This document shows, in pieces, positions 7,077 through 17,200 of a stretch of 44,770 nucleotides of DNA; the stretch's first letter is position 1, and every line of letters starts with the position of its first letter. Both the position numbers and the translations under genes were made by a program. The notes beneath the pieces are model-generated. The model was given only the letters and a program-made list of their open reading frames with translations, ran no database searches and was not told the origin of the DNA. Origin of the DNA: Cupriavidus pauculus (lineage in GTDB: Bacteria > Pseudomonadota > Gammaproteobacteria > Burkholderiales > Burkholderiaceae); NCBI RefSeq assembly GCF_022179805.1, contig NZ_BPUO01000027.1, forward strand, positions 1 through 44,770, read 5' to 3'.

Positions 7077-10000
7077 TCAAGTGATTTTGGAAACTTCCAT
7101 GACCTTTCCGGTCGTAACGAACACAATCAGGCCTCGAGGTGCGCCGGTCATGGCCAGATAGTGGCCCACCTGTTCCCGGTAGTGGCTTCGCGCATCCATT
7201 GATGGGTTGACATCGCTCTTCCAGTCCACCACCACCTGCGCCACCCCATCGGCATCGAAGGCAATCGCATCCGCTACGCCCGCAGTCACGAACTCCGCGC
7301 CGGGCGATGTCGTCACCGACAGCAGCGGATACTCGGCCACCAGTCCGGGGCGGACCGCGACGATATCAGGCAAGGCAAGCGTACGGACCACGCACCCGGC
7401 AATTTCCGATGCCGAAACACCGCGCAGCGGATCGTCATGGGAAACCAGGTCCAGCATGCCGATCAATGCCGCCGCCCGCATCTCCAGTGCAGCAGGGTCT
7501 TCGGCAACCTCCCCGTTGAGCACCTCTTCCAGCAGCTTGTGGATCAGCAGCCCCCGTTCGCGCCCGCCCTGCACGCTGGCAACACCAGGATCCGACGGCC
7601 ATTCGTCAAGACTCGGCGCGACCGGGTCGGCCGTCGGGCGTATCCACGTCGGCGCGGCGATATCTTCGCCGCGGCTGGGTGCACTCCAATAAAGTCCGCG
7701 ATGCGCCCTTTTGATCCGGTCCGCCTCCTCGGCGAATGCATCCCGTGTCTGGGTATTCGCTGCCTGCGCCACTGGCACCACCTGATCGTCCGGAAGATGG
7801 GACACAACTAGCGCTGGCAGTTCGTGCAGCGGCAACCGCGGCAGGCTCATCCATGCGTTGTCCCTGATCTGTGCATCCAGGCGCGGCAGCACCAGCAAAT
7901 CCCGCGCGCGCGTCATGGCCACGTACCAGAGCCGGATACGTTCCCGCTCCACTTCGGCCTGCTCAGCCTTGCGCGCGACCTCCAGTCCTGACGGCGCCAC
8001 GCCGAACACCGTGCAATAGATGCCGTTCGTGGTACGGTCAATCAGCGTGCCTTCCGCCGCGCGCGCCTGCGTCATCGTATTGATCGGCATCACGATGGGC
8101 CACTCGAGCCCCTTGGCCGCATGGATCGTGTACAGCGCAACGGCCTCCTCCTGTGCATCGGGACGTCCTTCCGGCGCGCGCGACTCGTCGGTCCATGCCG
8201 CTGTCATTGCCAGCGAAAACGCACGCAAACCCCGCACGGCATAGGCGCTCGCCATGTTCAGATAGAGGTCTACGTTGGCAAGCGCACGTTCGGCCCGCCC
8301 GCCGTGGCGTTGGAGCAGTAGCGGCCTCACGCGCAACACATCCACCGCCTGCGCCAGCAGGTCGTGCGGCGTGGTGGCGTTAGCCTTGCGCCGCAGCGAC
8401 TGCAGGCGCTCCAGTACATCGCGCGCCAGCGGGTCGACAATATCTTTCACCTCGGTCATCAACGTCAGACGCGGCAAAGCCGTCGGTGCGTTGGCCGGGC
8501 GAGGCAGCGCATCGACGATATCGAGCAGTACTTCCTCAACAAGCCCCACAAGCGGGCCGCGCAGCAGGGCGCCCAGCGCCAGCGTGTCGGCGGGGTCGGC
8601 CAGCACCCGTGTCAACGCAATGAGGTCCTGGATCTCCTGCCTACGGTAGAGTCCCTTGCCCGCCTGCGTGGCCACTGGAACGCCACGCCGTTCTAACGCC
8701 TCCTCGTAGCGCCAGAGGTCGCTGCCGGTTGGCGCAAGCAATGCGATGTCTCCCGCTCGACACGGGCGGCTTACACCGGTCTTGCGGTCGGTCAGCACGT
8801 GGCTGCCGATCAGGCGCGCGCACAGATCGGCTACCGTATCCGCTTCCGCGTCCCGCTGTTGCTCGGCTTTTCCGCCAGCCGGAACCGCCACGTCCAGCGC
8901 CACGACGCATGGCACGTCATCGCTGGTCTGGTGGAACGGTTCCAGCGCGCTGAAGCCGGGTTGCCCGGCTTCCTCGGACAGTAGCACGGCAAAGCGCGCA
9001 TTCACATAATCCAGGATTGGTGCTTGCGAGCGAAAGTTCGTGGAGATCGACACCACGCTGTCGGCATGCTGGGCGGCAAGCGCGCTGCGGGCCGACACGA
9101 ACGCGGCTACGTCTGCACCGCGAAAGCGGTAGATAGCCTGCTTGGGATCGCCCACGAGGAACAAGGCGCCGGGCCGGATCCGATACCGTGCCCAGTCGTC
9201 GACCTCCGCGCCAGGCTCAGGATCGCCGCACAGGCGCCAGAAGATTTCCGATTGCAGCGGATCCGTGTCCTGGAATTCGTCAACCAGTACATGGGTGTAC
9301 CGGGCGGCCAGCGCCAGCCTGACTGGTTCATGATCACGCAGCAGATCACGCGCGGCGTAGATCAGGTCGTCGAAATCCAGCAAGCCGGCGGCACGCTTGT
9401 AGGCCCGGAAGCGATCTGCCACCGGTTGCAGCAACGTGACCAGTTCCGCCAATACGTGGCTTGCCACTTCGGCCGCCAGCGCATCCCATGTGACGCAGCA
9501 AAGCACATAGTGGCTTTGGGCCGCCTCGCAATGACGGTCAGCATCGGCCTGGCTGATTCCGGCCTGCTTCGCGGCGTCGCGCCATTTGGTCTTCTTCTGA
9601 TACTTCCTGAAGGCCCCGCCCGAGGTAATCAACGCGGGACCGGGCCGCGTGCACAGCAACGCTACGAGATCCGGGTATCGGCTCCCATTGGCCAATCTAT
9701 CCTGCAACGCAGCCAGCGGGGCGCGTACCGCCGCGACCATCTGCTCGAAGCAGTGGGACAACTCCACGGTATCCGGCTCGGCCGCATCGGCGCATTCGCG
9801 CACAAACGCCGAAAACGCGGTGCTGGCCTGCACGAAACCGGCGCCCATGGGTCCCAGCGGCTTGCCCGGCCGTGCCGTGGCATGCCGGTGGTGGCGTATC
9901 AGTCCCAGCACCTTGTTCACCAGCGCGATGGTCGGTTCGGGCTCCCGCATCGCCAGTTCAGCCAGCAGGCCGTCATGGGTGTCCAGGGCCTCTCGCAGCC

Positions 10001-10487
10001 ACGCATCCGCGATTTCCTGGAAAGCCAGGTCGCCCTGACCGCCATCTATCAGGGTAGCCCCGGGATCCAGGTCCGCTTCAACCGGATACGGCTTGATCAG
10101 GCGCTGGCAGAAACCGTGAATCGTCGAGCAAGTCATCTCGTCGATGACATGGTTGGCGGCCCGCAGGAACCCCAGTTGCGCGTCGTCCAGACCGTCTGGC
10201 AGCGCGGTACGCATCTCGGCAGGCGGCTGCGCGGGTTGCTCAAGCAGCATGGTGACGAACTCGCGCACACGGATCACCAGTTCGCTGGCCGCCAGTTCGG
10301 TGAAGGTCACGGCAGCGATCCGTCTGGGCGCAACACCTTGGGCCAGCAGCATCACGATGCGGCCCGCCATCACCGCCGTCTTGCCGGACCCCGCGCCAGC
10401 CTCCACGAGCAGGGAGCGATCATGCACGGCCATGGCCACGTGGCGTGCGGCATCGTCAGGAAGCATTCTTCTCATGGCAGTTGTCAT
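7077..10487 (-). CDS. AddA-like UvrD helicase / PD-(D/E)XK exonuclease
   Basis: A 1136-residue superfamily 1A helicase-nuclease. Visible motifs are VEAGAGSGKT Walker A (28-37), AAVTFTELAASEL (motif Ia), HVLVDEFQDTDPLQSE (motif II), LVGDPKQAIYRFRGAD (motif III), a late LYTIHAAKGLEWPIVM and RLWYVAMTRARDLL (motif VI). The C-terminus carries a RecB-type nuclease signature, VVVDWKSD (about 1085-1092) followed by QVGHYLAM. This is the composition of AddA in AddAB recombination and degradation machines. Its start overlaps the stop of the AddB-like gene by 4 bp (ATGA), giving translational coupling. Chromosomal housekeeping RecBCD or AddAB cannot be excluded, but the setting inside a helicase-nuclease cluster suggests an accessory paralogue that degrades foreign linear DNA. 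The frame is complete. Confidence 0.88.
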   Translation of the reverse strand: MTTAMRRMLPDDAARHVAMAVHDRSLLVEAGAGSGKTAVMAGRIVMLLAQGVAPRRIAAVTFTELAASELVIRVREFVTMLLEQPAQPPAEMRTALPDGLDDAQLGFLRAANHVIDEMTCSTIHGFCQRLIKPYPVEADLDPGATLIDGGQGDLAFQEIADAWLREALDTHDGLLAELAMREPEPTIALVNKVLGLIRHHRHATARPGKPLGPMGAGFVQASTAFSAFVRECADAAEPDTVELSHCFEQMVAAVRAPLAALQDRLANGSRYPDLVALLCTRPGPALITSGGAFRKYQKKTKWRDAAKQAGISQADADRHCEAAQSHYVLCCVTWDALAAEVASHVLAELVTLLQPVADRFRAYKRAAGLLDFDDLIYAARDLLRDHEPVRLALAARYTHVLVDEFQDTDPLQSEIFWRLCGDPEPGAEVDDWARYRIRPGALFLVGDPKQAIYRFRGADVAAFVSARSALAAQHADSVVSISTNFRSQAPILDYVNARFAVLLSEEAGQPGFSALEPFHQTSDDVPCVVALDVAVPAGGKAEQQRDAEADTVADLCARLIGSHVLTDRKTGVSRPCRAGDIALLAPTGSDLWRYEEALERRGVPVATQAGKGLYRRQEIQDLIALTRVLADPADTLALGALLRGPLVGLVEEVLLDIVDALPRPANAPTALPRLTLMTEVKDIVDPLARDVLERLQSLRRKANATTPHDLLAQAVDVLRVRPLLLQRHGGRAERALANVDLYLNMASAYAVRGLRAFSLAMTAAWTDESRAPEGRPDAQEEAVALYTIHAAKGLEWPIVMPINTMTQARAAEGTLIDRTTNGIYCTVFGVAPSGLEVARKAEQAEVERERIRLWYVAMTRARDLLVLPRLDAQIRDNAWMSLPRLPLHELPALVVSHLPDDQVVPVAQAANTQTRDAFAEEADRIKRAHRGLYWSAPSRGEDIAAPTWIRPTADPVAPSLDEWPSDPGVASVQGGRERGLLIHKLLEEVLNGEVAEDPAALEMRAAALIGMLDLVSHDDPLRGVSASEIAGCVVRTLALPDIVAVRPGLVAEYPLLSVTTSPGAEFVTAGVADAIAFDADGVAQVVVDWKSDVNPSMDARSHYREQVGHYLAMTGAPRGLIVFVTTGKVMEVSKIT

Positions 10488-13153
10488 TCAGCAGTCCATA
10501 CCTGGGTGGTGGCTCCCAGGCGTTCAGTGGTGGCCTCGAGCTTGCGGCTCAGGTAGGTAGCACACGCATTGGCGGGAAGCGCGAAACGCAGATCGTCATA
10601 GTCGATGCCCGCATCGATACCGGCCAGCAGCGCACCGGCAAGCAGGCTTTGCCGTGCGCTGCCCAGATAGCCCACCAGATCGGCCAAGGTCTGCTCGGGC
10701 TCGTCCAGCGGCAGTTCGCTGCCATCGCGTGGGTACAGCAGCGTCGCGCGAATGGAGACGTCGTCGCCAAGCAGTGCACTCACCGCGAACGCATAAAGAC
10801 AACGTTGGAGTTCCCTGCCGCCGCGCAGCCGAACCTGCGCCTCCGGCGTGCGGCCGGTCTTGTAATCCGTCACGGCCGCTCGCCGTTTGTCGCGAGACAC
10901 ATCGAGGCGGTCGATGTAGCCCCGGATACGAAAGCCCGTGCCGGGAATCTCGACTGGCGCATTGATATCCCATGGCGCGGCGGTTTCATCGTAGGCCGTC
11001 CCGGCTTGCGCGCCACCAAATGGCACTTCGCCATAGGCGCGCGCGTCGGACAGGCTAGCGTCCCGGTAGCGCAGCGCTCGGGATGCCAGTTCCCGCACAT
11101 CGTCGAGTGTCCGGCGCCAGATCACCGCGGGGGGCACCGGGCCGCCTGTCTCCCATTCGCGGGCGGCGTCCAATGTGGCAGACCTGACCGCCTCGTCAAT
11201 CCTCTGCACGCTGGCAGACGCAAGGCTGCCTTCCCGTTCCAGCGCACGAACGGCCACGTCCAGCACGCGGTGCACGAGGTTGCCCAGGCTCAGCGCATCG
11301 AGCACGATCGGTTCGATGCCATCCTGTGGGACACGCCACCCCAGCGCATACTGCCAGACGAAACCCAGCGGATTGCGCAGCAGCCTGCTCAGCGAACTGG
11401 CCGACTGCGTGCGCCCTAGCGCGGCCACGATGACCGGGTGGTTTTCACGCACCACGCCGTCGTGCGGCGTCAGCATCGGCCTGTGCCAGTCATGCCAGCC
11501 CTGGATGGCCGCACGCGCCTGCGGGAGCCCGGCAAACTCCGCCGGGCGTGCAAGCAGGCGATCCGTCTCGCTGAATGCGTGCGCCGCCGGGCTGTTACGC
11601 CGCAGGTAGGCTTCCTGCGGCAGGGCATACAGCAGCGGGCTGCGTCCCAGCAAGCGCCCTTCGCCATCGCGCCTGGCGCGAGACAACACCACTTCATTTG
11701 CCGTGGTGGCAAGGATGCTCTGAAAATCGCGCCGGTCCACCACGCTGACGGGCGTGGGGTCCAGTTCCGCAGCTGGCACGATATGATCGGACAGCAGACG
11801 ATCCTCGCTTGTGGCACGCGGCCAGCGCGAAGAGTTCAGCCCCAGTAACCGGACAAAGCGACGTGGCGCGGACGCCAGCGACGATGCCGGCATCCAGGCC
11901 ACACTGGCACACGCTTCGAGGCCATCGTCCTGCTTCAGGCTGGCCAGCGTGGCTTCGATGGCCGCCGCCGGCCCCGCAAGCAGGGCGCGGCGCCAGATCG
12001 ACAATGCGCGGCCGTCAAGCAGTGCTTCACCGGCCTGCTCCGCGCCTGCCACACCGCCGTCGAGCAGACCGATGACGTCATCTAGCGCTTGACCATGATC
12101 GATTTCGTCGGGCCAGTCCTGCGCCGTCAGTGTCGCCAGCCAGCGGCTCCACGTGGTGGCGGACGTCATGGGGGCATCAGCGGGGAGCTGCTTTGTCCAG
12201 CCCGGTGGCAAGCTGCCCAGCCCTCCCTTGTTGCCCGCGCACAGTCTGGCCAGGCGACGCACGCGGACCTGCGAGAGGCCGCGCACCAGCACATCGGCCA
12301 GTGCGGCAGCGGCCTGCCCGTCCCGGCTCGTCAGCACCGAGACGCCATGCACGAAATGGATGTCGAGACTGGCGTCCGCGCGCAGTGCCAGGAAGTCATC
12401 GTCGTAGTCGCCCGGCGCAACGGCAGCAATGGCAATGTCCTCAGGCCGGGCACGACCGCTGGCAAGTAACAGACGCGCCCAGCGCATGGCCTCGACAGCC
12501 TCATGCTGTGTGGTGGCCGCGCTGACGACGCTCACCACCGGCGTGCTAACGGGCTCCGTGATCACCCGGACAGCGGTCTCCGCCAGCCATGCTGGAATCG
12601 GCCGCGACCCGGCCATCCAGCACACGTCAAGCCGTTCGGCCAGCGCCCCCACAAGTTCGCGCCAGACGGGTGGCACGTCGGCCATGCCGATGCATTCGAT
12701 TGTCCCCAGCAACTTCGGCGCCCGGTCGATACCCGCCATCGCTATCCGCAACAACTGCGGCGGACATTGCCTGGCGGGCGGCAACTGCGCCAGCACCGCG
12801 GATTCGAGCCGGGCAAGCGACGCCACGCGTGGATGCTGGCTAGCGCGCGCCTGCAGGTCGATGCCCGCCCGCCATGCCTTGCGTAAGGTATCCGCTGCCG
12901 CGCCCGCCATGCCGGGCAGCAGGCGGATGCCGTCAAGTTCGCCGAGCGCGATCGTCGGCAGTACCGCCTGAATGGCGTCCAGCAGCGTCTCGTCGTCGAG
13001 CGGCTCGATGAAGCCACCCGCCAGCCGAGCCGCAAGCTGTTCCATGGCCAGTATCTGTACGCCCTGCCGGCCGGCCCGTGCGGCATGCAGCCGCGCGGTG
13101 CGCATGGCGAGCCGCCCGTGCGTGATGATGGTATGTCGCTGCCCTGCTGCCAT
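10484..13153 (-). CDS. AddB-like PD-(D/E)XK nuclease
   Basis: An 889-residue partner of the AddA-like protein. The start at 13153 is supported by AGGAG 9 bp upstream. The C-terminal third contains the RecB-family nuclease signature AAVTDYKTG (about 760-766) with QRCLYAFA, preceded by LVHRVLDVA and FRIRGYIDRLDVS. The middle has the degenerate helicase-like body typical of AddB. I see no intact Walker A near the N-terminus, so the ATPase half appears inactive and the protein probably acts as nuclease and scaffold. It is the first gene of the leftward operon; the 267 bp before it form a divergent promoter region with palindromes shared with the 256-aa gene. Confidence 0.85.
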   Translation of the reverse strand: MAAGQRHTIITHGRLAMRTARLHAARAGRQGVQILAMEQLAARLAGGFIEPLDDETLLDAIQAVLPTIALGELDGIRLLPGMAGAAADTLRKAWRAGIDLQARASQHPRVASLARLESAVLAQLPPARQCPPQLLRIAMAGIDRAPKLLGTIECIGMADVPPVWRELVGALAERLDVCWMAGSRPIPAWLAETAVRVITEPVSTPVVSVVSAATTQHEAVEAMRWARLLLASGRARPEDIAIAAVAPGDYDDDFLALRADASLDIHFVHGVSVLTSRDGQAAAALADVLVRGLSQVRVRRLARLCAGNKGGLGSLPPGWTKQLPADAPMTSATTWSRWLATLTAQDWPDEIDHGQALDDVIGLLDGGVAGAEQAGEALLDGRALSIWRRALLAGPAAAIEATLASLKQDDGLEACASVAWMPASSLASAPRRFVRLLGLNSSRWPRATSEDRLLSDHIVPAAELDPTPVSVVDRRDFQSILATTANEVVLSRARRDGEGRLLGRSPLLYALPQEAYLRRNSPAAHAFSETDRLLARPAEFAGLPQARAAIQGWHDWHRPMLTPHDGVVRENHPVIVAALGRTQSASSLSRLLRNPLGFVWQYALGWRVPQDGIEPIVLDALSLGNLVHRVLDVAVRALEREGSLASASVQRIDEAVRSATLDAAREWETGGPVPPAVIWRRTLDDVRELASRALRYRDASLSDARAYGEVPFGGAQAGTAYDETAAPWDINAPVEIPGTGFRIRGYIDRLDVSRDKRRAAVTDYKTGRTPEAQVRLRGGRELQRCLYAFAVSALLGDDVSIRATLLYPRDGSELPLDEPEQTLADLVGYLGSARQSLLAGALLAGIDAGIDYDDLRFALPANACATYLSRKLEATTERLGATTQVWTAE

Positions 13154-13189
13154 GCGAGAAATCTCCTGATGGGTGGCCAGTCGTTTGCA

Positions 13190-13376
13190 TTGTCGCTGAC
13201 AACTGCAAGATGGCCGACATGCTGAATGGCCACGCGCCGCACGTCATCCCCCCCACGTAAGGGGTGCGGACTTGGGTTCCGATACGGGTTCGGGCCCGCT
13301 CGGCCGGCGTCCAGTTCCGGTGGTCCGTGACACGCATGTATTGGACCCGGAGATCTGCGCACGCCATGCGCAGATC
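13190..13376. promoter_or_regulatory. Divergent promoter region with a short palindrome and a perfect 10-bp inverted repeat
   Basis: Between the AddB-like gene (-) and the 256-aa gene (+) lie TTGTC-GCT-GACAA (13190-13202), 37 bp upstream of the addB-like ATG, and GATCTGCGCA-N5-TGCGCAGATC (13352-13376), 45 bp upstream of the + strand ATG. The second is perfect over both 10-bp arms. It could be an operator or a hairpin in the 5' leader of the 256-aa mRNA. No clear sigma-70 boxes are visible. Confidence 0.45.
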
Positions 13377-13420
13377 GACGCCAACAATGCGCATCCAGTC
13401 GGACTTTCAGGAGGACACGT

Positions 13421-14191
13421 ATGTACGCGATCTCGAACTTCTCTACCACCGGCCATGGTCATGCGACGCCCCAGCCGCGCCGCCAGCGGGTGCTGCTGCG
13501 CCCCTGGGGCTTTTCCGAGCAGGAGACCGCCGGTCTCCTGACTGATTTGCCCGATCTCTGTGGCCGACTGCAGTGGGGCCAAGACACCAAGGCCATGGCG
13601 CGCCCCGATCTGGTGATCCACCTGGTCGATGCCACGCGACTGAGCGGCGTGTTCGGCGGCGCCCGCTGGAACGCCATGGGGCCCGTCGATGCGATGTGCA
13701 AGGCGTTCCGCCGTGGTGCCAGCGAAGTGGCGCTGGTACTTGGCTCGACGCACCATCTGCCCCATCGCCGGCACGGCTGCTGGATACTGTCGGGCGCGAA
13801 CAGCCTTGCCGCATCGCTCGATATCGTGGTGCGGACGATGATCGAGCCGTTGTTCCTTGCCCCGAGCGAACGTACGTGGAGCATTCATGACCTGGCGGCC
13901 ACGCATACCCTGTGCACCCTTTCACGGGAACGGGCGCTCGAGCACGACACGCTGGCTCGGCGCCTGACGGCCGCTGTGGCCACGGCACTAAATTTCAGCC
14001 ATGTGACACCCGCGCGCATTGCGGTCGCCGCCGAAGCGCAGGTTCTGGACGACGTCGTCTCCATGAACCCGATGATGCGCGACCGCATGCGGCTCTTCCG
14101 GCGACGCCCTTCGGTGTCCGATCTCTCGGCCGAGGTGATCGTGGCGTATCCGTGGCCAACGGGCCTGCTGGAAGACACAGCCTTCCGATAA
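13421..14191 (+). CDS. Hypothetical protein, 256 aa, island orphan
   Basis: A confident gene because CAGGAGG lies 7 bp before the ATG, codon bias matches its neighbours and a stop follows with no overlap. I do not recognise the family. The N-terminal 30 residues are basic and polar. A mixed alpha/beta core follows (RVLLRPWGFSEQE, DLVIHLVDATRLSG, EVALVLGSTHHL, CWILSGANSLAAS), which could be a Rossmann-like or P-loop-derived fold without a Walker A. The C-terminal half is helical. It has no signal peptide or membrane segment. It is the only rightward gene between two leftward operons, diverges from the AddB-like gene and converges with the Snf2 gene 97 bp away. It may be a regulator or accessory subunit of the nuclease operon; this is speculative. 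Confidence 0.75.
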   Translation: MYAISNFSTTGHGHATPQPRRQRVLLRPWGFSEQETAGLLTDLPDLCGRLQWGQDTKAMARPDLVIHLVDATRLSGVFGGARWNAMGPVDAMCKAFRRGASEVALVLGSTHHLPHRRHGCWILSGANSLAASLDIVVRTMIEPLFLAPSERTWSIHDLAATHTLCTLSRERALEHDTLARRLTAAVATALNFSHVTPARIAVAAEAQVLDDVVSMNPMMRDRMRLFRRRPSVSDLSAEVIVAYPWPTGLLEDTAFR

Positions 14192-14288
14192 GCCGACGCT
14201 AGCCCATGCTTCCAGCATCCCGGAGAACTGGGCGGGCAACCGGCGGCGCCGGCACTGCCCCCGCTTGGCCGGCCCGGACAGCCGGACT

Positions 14289-17200
14289 TCACGGCTTCAA
14301 CGCGGTCTCGAACGCTGCGCGGCAGTATCGGCGCTGGAACGTCGTCGGATGCCGCATCCACGCCAGTGCCGCGCGCCACGCCTGCATCAACGCATCGCGA
14401 GAGCCGTCCCAGCTTGCTGGCGAATGACTGACAGCCAGGTGTCGATACCTCTCGCCCTTGAGCGTGTGAGCGTATTGATCGGGCAGTTCGTCTGCTTCCC
14501 AACCGTCCGCGTCCGCATGCGGCATTTCATTCAGCGCCGACAGGGGCAGTTGCGGAGCCGGTCCCTTGTCCAGCGGGCTGGCCGCCAGTTCCCACATTAT
14601 GGTGGGCATGCCCCTGTTGCCTTGTGTGCCCTGCAGATCCAGCCACGCCTGCAGGCGGAATCTCTCGGCGCCTTGGGTCTGGATGTGCAGAACCCCGCCA
14701 TCCAGCAACGCTGGCTTGCCCACGTTCAGCCCTCTGTTCTCGTCGGCGATTTCGGCGGCCTCATACAGGTTGTCGAGCACGGCAGAGAAAACCCCTGCAA
14801 ACCATACTGGCACGTCGGCGAGAAACTGACCACATGCCTGGAGATCTTCGTTCTTCATGGAAAAGCCGGTTACGTTCTTGCCAAACATCGCAGCCATCCC
14901 GGCGGACTGCACGCCATACTGTTTGCGGATCGATTGCAGCGATGGGAATCCGGTCGGGGAGCGATAGCGTGCGGGGGCCGTCCTGGCGCCACTGGAGCCA
15001 TAGTGCAGCGCCGCGCGCCTCAACGCACGCCCGACGTTGCGCAGCAGCGGCAGCTCCGCGTCATCCGCCTTCCTGACAAATGCCACCACCCAGACCTGGC
15101 CGGCATCCGCGACCAGATAGCCCCAACGGCGGCCACGATTGACGGAGGCCATCCACGACTGACGCTCGTCGGCGGACGCAGACAAGCTGCTTTCGCTGGC
15201 CACCTGCGCGCGCACCAGCCAGAACACATCGTCTCCGACCGATTCGAGCAACACCTTGGCACCGTCGACGTTCGGCCGCGCCAGAACGTCCGTGGCGGAA
15301 ATGCCCGCCGACAATGCCAGCGTATTGGCGTCAGCATCCCACACGAAACCCTGGGCCGTCAGCGCGGGAGTGCCCCGCACTGCGCATGGCGCCGACACTG
15401 CCAGCACTTCGGCCAGATCCGCGCCGCCTGGCAGCGCATGCCAGGCATCGGGCTGGCGTGGTGCGAGCCATTCCAGGCGGTATGCAACCTCGAAGGTCTT
15501 TTTCTTCCGCTTGCCTGTCGAAGTTGCAGCCTCCGCCGGAACACAGCATGCCAGCCGAGTCGATGCAGGCAAGTCCACATCCTTGGCCACGGCGACGGCA
15601 TGCCATGCGGCCAGATGCCGCCGGCGTTCGGGATGGCTGGTCAGCGGATCCTGCCCGACACGCGATACCGACGCAGGCAGGCACAGCGGCGTCGGCTCGA
15701 CACCGGCGGCCACGCGCCGCGCGAAATCGGGAAAGAACATGGCATCGGGACTCTCGCCGGGTACCGGCAGCGCACGCGCCGGACCCTCTCCATCGGCACC
15801 GCCCGCCGTGGATACGTCCATTTCATCGGACTCGTCGCCGCGCTTGGCCAGATCCAGCCGCCATTCGCTTTCCTTCTTGCGTCGCATGACACGTTCCGCC
15901 TGGTAGCGATCGAGCGTCCCATTCAGGTAGGGAAAGATCACCCCAAGGCGAGGCAGGCCCTGATCGGCCCCGGCGTGGTAGCCGCCGATCCGCTGGCTGA
16001 TCAGGCTCCCGAACCTGTCCACGCGACCGATGCGCTGCTCCAGGTCGCCCGATGTCCAGGCCACACCGTAGTGCATGACGCGGTCGCAGAACAGGTGCAT
16101 GTCGACGCCCTCCTTCAGCACGTCCGTGCAGATCAGGATATTGGGATGCGTCGGAAGCTTGAATTGCGGCACTGCATTACCATTGCGCAGGCGTCCCGAC
16201 CGGCCGACGACCGGCGCCATCCGAACGAATACCCGGTCCACCCGGTCGTACACACGATCCCATGTCGGCGTCGAATCGGTGCGCAAGCATTTATCGACAA
16301 TCAGATCGAACTGCAGGATCCAGCGCCGCAGCTTTTCGCGCCAGTTTGCGAAATGAGGGGCCAGGGCGCCCAGACGCGGCTGCGCGGCCTCGCCAAGCAC
16401 CCATATGAGCTTTTCCGCCAGCCCGTGCCCCACGCCTCCTGGCATCTGGCCGACATGGGCGTGAAGCACGTACAGGTCCACCAGAAAGTCGGTCTGCCGC
16501 AGCGATTGCAGCAGGCATCGCTGCAGGGTCGCCAGCTTCCATCCCTCTTTCCGCCCGGGCTCTGCATACAGCCAGTCCTCGCCCTTGAATGCAGGCCCCA
16601 TCAATACGCCCAGCAGCGCCTTCCAGCGCACCATGTTGCGCGCTGTCACCTCGGGACTGTCGTGGACGAGCAGGAAGCCATCGAGCGGGCCGGTTTCCTG
16701 CGGCCGCGGATTCAGCAGCCGTGACGACAGCGATACCAGCTTGCCATTCTCCTTCGTCGTGCCCGACTTACGCTTTAACGCCTCGAAGTACGCTGTCTTG
16801 ATGCCGTCCGTCTCGGCGTTGCCGCCGTCGTCGGCAGGCAAGTCGGCCTGGTCGTCCGCCTCATCGTGCGCATGACGCGTCCAGAAGTCGGCGGGCATCA
16901 ACGGCGCCTTGGGGACGCCCCACGGCTCGATCACCTTCGCCCATTCCCGAATTCGCGCATCCACATGCTGTTGGAACGCGACATGAAGCCGGTCGCGCAA
17001 CTCTTCCACCGTGTCGATGCGGCGCACGAAAACCAGCGTCTTGTCGTTCGATCCGTTGCGCAGGCTGTGCGCAAACAGGTCCTCCGCGGTCTTTGTCAGC
17101 TTCGCGTGGGGCAGGCCCGGCACGCCCGACAGGCTGCCGGCGCGCTTCATCGCCTGCTCGAAACTGACATTCAGCGCGTCGATGAACGTACGGTCCGGCG

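Noticed and set aside
9024..11419. Long + strand frames opposite the AddAB-like genes (9024-10556, 10445-11419)
   Set aside because: No ribosome site or domain; opposite strand encodes clear nuclease and helicase motifs.
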